DNA of 33,422 nt, taken from positions 1 through 33,422 of the forward strand of contig JACRCZ010000139.1 in NCBI GenBank assembly GCA_016218765.1. Direction: 5' to 3'. Position numbers and translations under genes: made by a program. Of this stretch, positions 32,055 to 33,422 are shown piece by piece (the stretch's first letter is position 1; each line of letters starts with the position of its first letter). This DNA is from Deltaproteobacteria bacterium. Its GTDB lineage: Bacteria; Myxococcota_A; Polyangia; DRWM01; JAAZOP01. The notes beneath the pieces are model-generated. The model searched no databases. It was not told the DNA's origin and saw nothing but the letters and a program-made list of their open reading frames with translations.

Positions 32055-33038
32055 ATGCGCGCCTCTTCCTCCGCCCGTCTCGCCGCCCGCCTCTGGCTTC
32101 CCGCGGCCATCCTCACCGCCGCGGGCCTCGGCCTGTGCGCTCCCGCCGCCGGCGACTGGCTCTCGTCGCACCGCGCCCCTTCCTACCTGGTGCCCGCCAT
32201 CATGCTGCTCGTCTCGCTGCGCGTCCCGGGCGCGCAGCTCCTGGACGCCCTCCGCCACCCCCTGGTCCTCCTCGGCAGCCTCACCCTGATCTACGGCGTC
32301 TTCCCCCTCGTCGCGCTCGCCTGGCAGACGCTGCTCGGCCCGGCCGGACCCGATCCGCGCGCCGCGCTGATCATCCTGGCCGCCCAGCCCAGCACGCTGG
32401 CGACGGCCACGGTCCTGACGCACCTGGCAGGCGGCAACGCCGGGCTGGCGGTGATCGCCACCGCAGCCAGCCAGGTCCTCTCGGTCGTCGCGACGCCGTG
32501 GATCCTCGAGCTGTACGTCGGCCATGCCGTGCCTGTCGACACCTGGGGGCTGGCGTGGGACCTGGTTCGTTCGGTCCTCCTGCCCGTGGTCGCGGGCCAG
32601 ATCCTCCGCGTTCCGCTGCGCCGGTGGATCGAGCGGCGCTCCTGGGCGTTGTCGCTGGCCGCCGAATCGATGGTCGTGCTCTTCGTGTGGATGGGGTTCT
32701 CGACGGCGCGGGAGATCCTGCTGCAACGGCCGGTGGTGGCGCTGACGGTGCTCGGGACCGTCGTGGCGATCCATGCGACGATGCTGGCGTTGTCCACGGG
32801 GGCCGGGTATCTGCTCCGTCTGGACGGGGCGGGTCGCATCGCGATGACCCTGGCGTCCTCCCAGAAGACCGTGGCGGCGGGGGTGCTGGTCTGGCAGTCC
32901 GGATTCGCCGCCAACGCGCTGGGGCCGATCTTCGTCGTGCTCAACCATCTGGTCCAGACCGTCGCCGATGCGCTGCTCGCCCCCTTCATGTCACGGATTC
33001 GCATCGGAAAACGTCGTTTGTTCCCCTTGACTTCGTAG
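32055..33038 (+). CDS. SBF-like (bile acid:sodium symporter family) transporter
   Basis: This 327-residue integral membrane protein has about ten hydrophobic segments and resembles the SBF-like/YfeH group of the bile acid:sodium symporter superfamily. Typical features are an internal repeat of helices, LIILAAQPSTLATATVLTHLAGGNAGLAVIATAASQ in the first half, and RIAMTLASSQKTVAAGVLVW in the second half, which carry the polar crossing regions. The substrate is unknown; the family moves organic anions. ATG 32055 begins the hydrophobic N-terminus; the frame opens at 31983 but that extension covers the AT-rich leader. The next gene's -35 overlaps its last codons. Confidence 0.85.
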   Translation: MRASSSARLAARLWLPAAILTAAGLGLCAPAAGDWLSSHRAPSYLVPAIMLLVSLRVPGAQLLDALRHPLVLLGSLTLIYGVFPLVALAWQTLLGPAGPDPRAALIILAAQPSTLATATVLTHLAGGNAGLAVIATAASQVLSVVATPWILELYVGHAVPVDTWGLAWDLVRSVLLPVVAGQILRVPLRRWIERRSWALSLAAESMVVLFVWMGFSTAREILLQRPVVALTVLGTVVAIHATMLALSTGAGYLLRLDGAGRIAMTLASSQKTVAAGVLVWQSGFAANALGPIFVVLNHLVQTVADALLAPFMSRIRIGKRRLFPLTS

Positions 33039-33055
33039 ATCGATCCGACTACAAG
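33027..33055 (+). promoter_or_regulatory. Promoter of the Ala/Pro-rich secreted protein
   Basis: TTGACT (33027-33032), 17 bp, TACAAG (33050-33055). It predicts a leader of about 80 nt that contains the hairpin at 33082-33102. Confidence 0.5.
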
Positions 33056-33081
33056 GTCGCGCTCCGGTGATCCCGGGGGCG

Positions 33082-33102
33082 CCGGGCGCGTGTGCCGCCC
33101 GG
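33082..33102 (+). other. Hairpin in the leader of the last gene
   Basis: CCGGGCG (33082-33088) pairs with CGCCCGG (33096-33102) across a 7-base loop. No T run follows, so it is more likely a leader structure than an intrinsic terminator. Confidence 0.4.
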
Positions 33103-33141
33103 GTCGGGATGGCCGGTCGCACCCCGAAGGGAGTTTGTCGA

Positions 33142-33422
33142 ATGCGCTACGGTATCTTCACCCTGGTGTTGCTCGCCCTGGCCGGACCGGCACAGGCCCA
33201 GACGCCGCCTCCCGAATCCGCCCCGCCGGCGGCCGCCGCTCCGGCTCCCGCGGCGGCCCCGGAGTCCGCTCCGGCGACCGCCGCCGAGCCCGCGGCGACG
33301 GCTCCGGCGGCAGGCTCCGAGCCCGCGGCGACGGCTCCGGCGACGGGCCCCGCCCCCACGGCGACGGGCTCGACCGCTCCGGCGGCGACCGAAGGGACGG
33401 GGACGACGGGCGCAAGCGCCCC
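33142..33422 (+). CDS. Secreted Ala/Pro-rich protein, partial at the window end
   Basis: This 3'-truncated gene starts at ATG 33142 and runs off the window without a stop (93 codons visible). A Sec signal peptide (MRYGIFTLVLLALAGPAQA, cut before QT) is followed by low-complexity sequence rich in Ala, Pro, Thr, Glu and Ser with imperfect repeats (EPAATAPA type). This looks like a linker that leads to a domain beyond the window, so the function cannot be told. A ribosome site (GAAGGGAG) ends 8 nt before the ATG and a promoter lies at 33027-33055. Confidence 0.7.
   Translation, partial: MRYGIFTLVLLALAGPAQAQTPPPESAPPAAAAPAPAAAPESAPATAAEPAATAPAAGSEPAATAPATGPAPTATGSTAPAATEGTGTTGASA

Noticed and set aside
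33158..33415. Minus-strand open frames at the window end
   Set aside because: They are mirror frames of the Ala/Pro-rich repeats of the plus-strand secreted protein, with no ribosome site.

Overview
The window is a very GC-rich chromosomal stretch. Its layout suggests the Myxococcota or a related deltaproteobacterial lineage, probably a metagenome-derived contig. The taxon is inferred, not proven. The signs are many lipoproteins with acidic or Pro/Ala-rich linkers, a Hanks-type Ser/Thr kinase, several FHA-domain regulators, a sigma54 activator, an ECF sigma/anti-sigma pair whose anti-sigma ends in an AgmX/PglI-like domain, and two von Willebrand A (VWA) proteins with thrombospondin type-3 (calcium-binding) repeats. 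No rRNA, tRNA, CRISPR array, transposase, integrase or phage gene was seen.

Layout. Bases 1-46 are a pure C run, probably an assembly-edge artefact, followed by two palindromic repeats and an acidic-linker lipoprotein (475-1608, +). On the minus strand come two tandem paralogous VWA/TSP3 lipoproteins (1643-3358 and 3462-5099) and two tandem FHA-GGDEF diguanylate cyclases (5309-6373 and 6422-7354). The plus strand then carries a PPC/DUF296 protein, an NDP-forming acyl-CoA synthetase and a small orphan (7482-10494), which converge on a minus-strand lipoprotein (10496-11206). A kinase-glgA operon (11467-14587) converges on thiE (14594-15223, -). An Lgt-like membrane protein (15247-16131) converges on a TPR lipoprotein and a large GT39-type glycosyltransferase (16217-19936, -). 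Next, on the plus strand, are a lipoprotein and a TolC-like protein (20025-23509), then an ECF sigma factor and its FecR-type anti-sigma (23594-25533). cysK (25530-26513, -) diverges from an XRE-cupin regulator (26646-27203). The rest is a sigma54 FHA-GAF activator (27341-29173), two overlapping lipoproteins (29493-31936), an SBF-like transporter (32055-33038) and the start of a secreted Ala/Pro-rich protein (33142 to the window end).

How the parts may work together. One kinase and three FHA (phosphothreonine-reading) proteins in about 20 kb could form a phospho-signalling network feeding c-di-GMP and sigma54 output. The kinase shares an operon with glycogen synthase. Cell-surface proteins dominate the remainder. 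Most start sites are preceded by a good sigma70-type promoter (TTGACG-like, 16-18 bp, TANNNT). At several genes the start codon lies only 7-9 bases after the -10 box with no Shine-Dalgarno, which suggests leaderless mRNAs.

Best leads: the Lgt-like protein that has lost several Lgt catalytic-motif residues; the anti-sigma with a zinc finger, FecR and AgmX/PglI domains in one chain; the compact cysK/XRE-cupin divergent promoter with repeated operator-like sites; the duplicated VWA/TSP3 genes with conserved promoters; and two families of short dispersed intergenic repeats. None is proven to be a new system.
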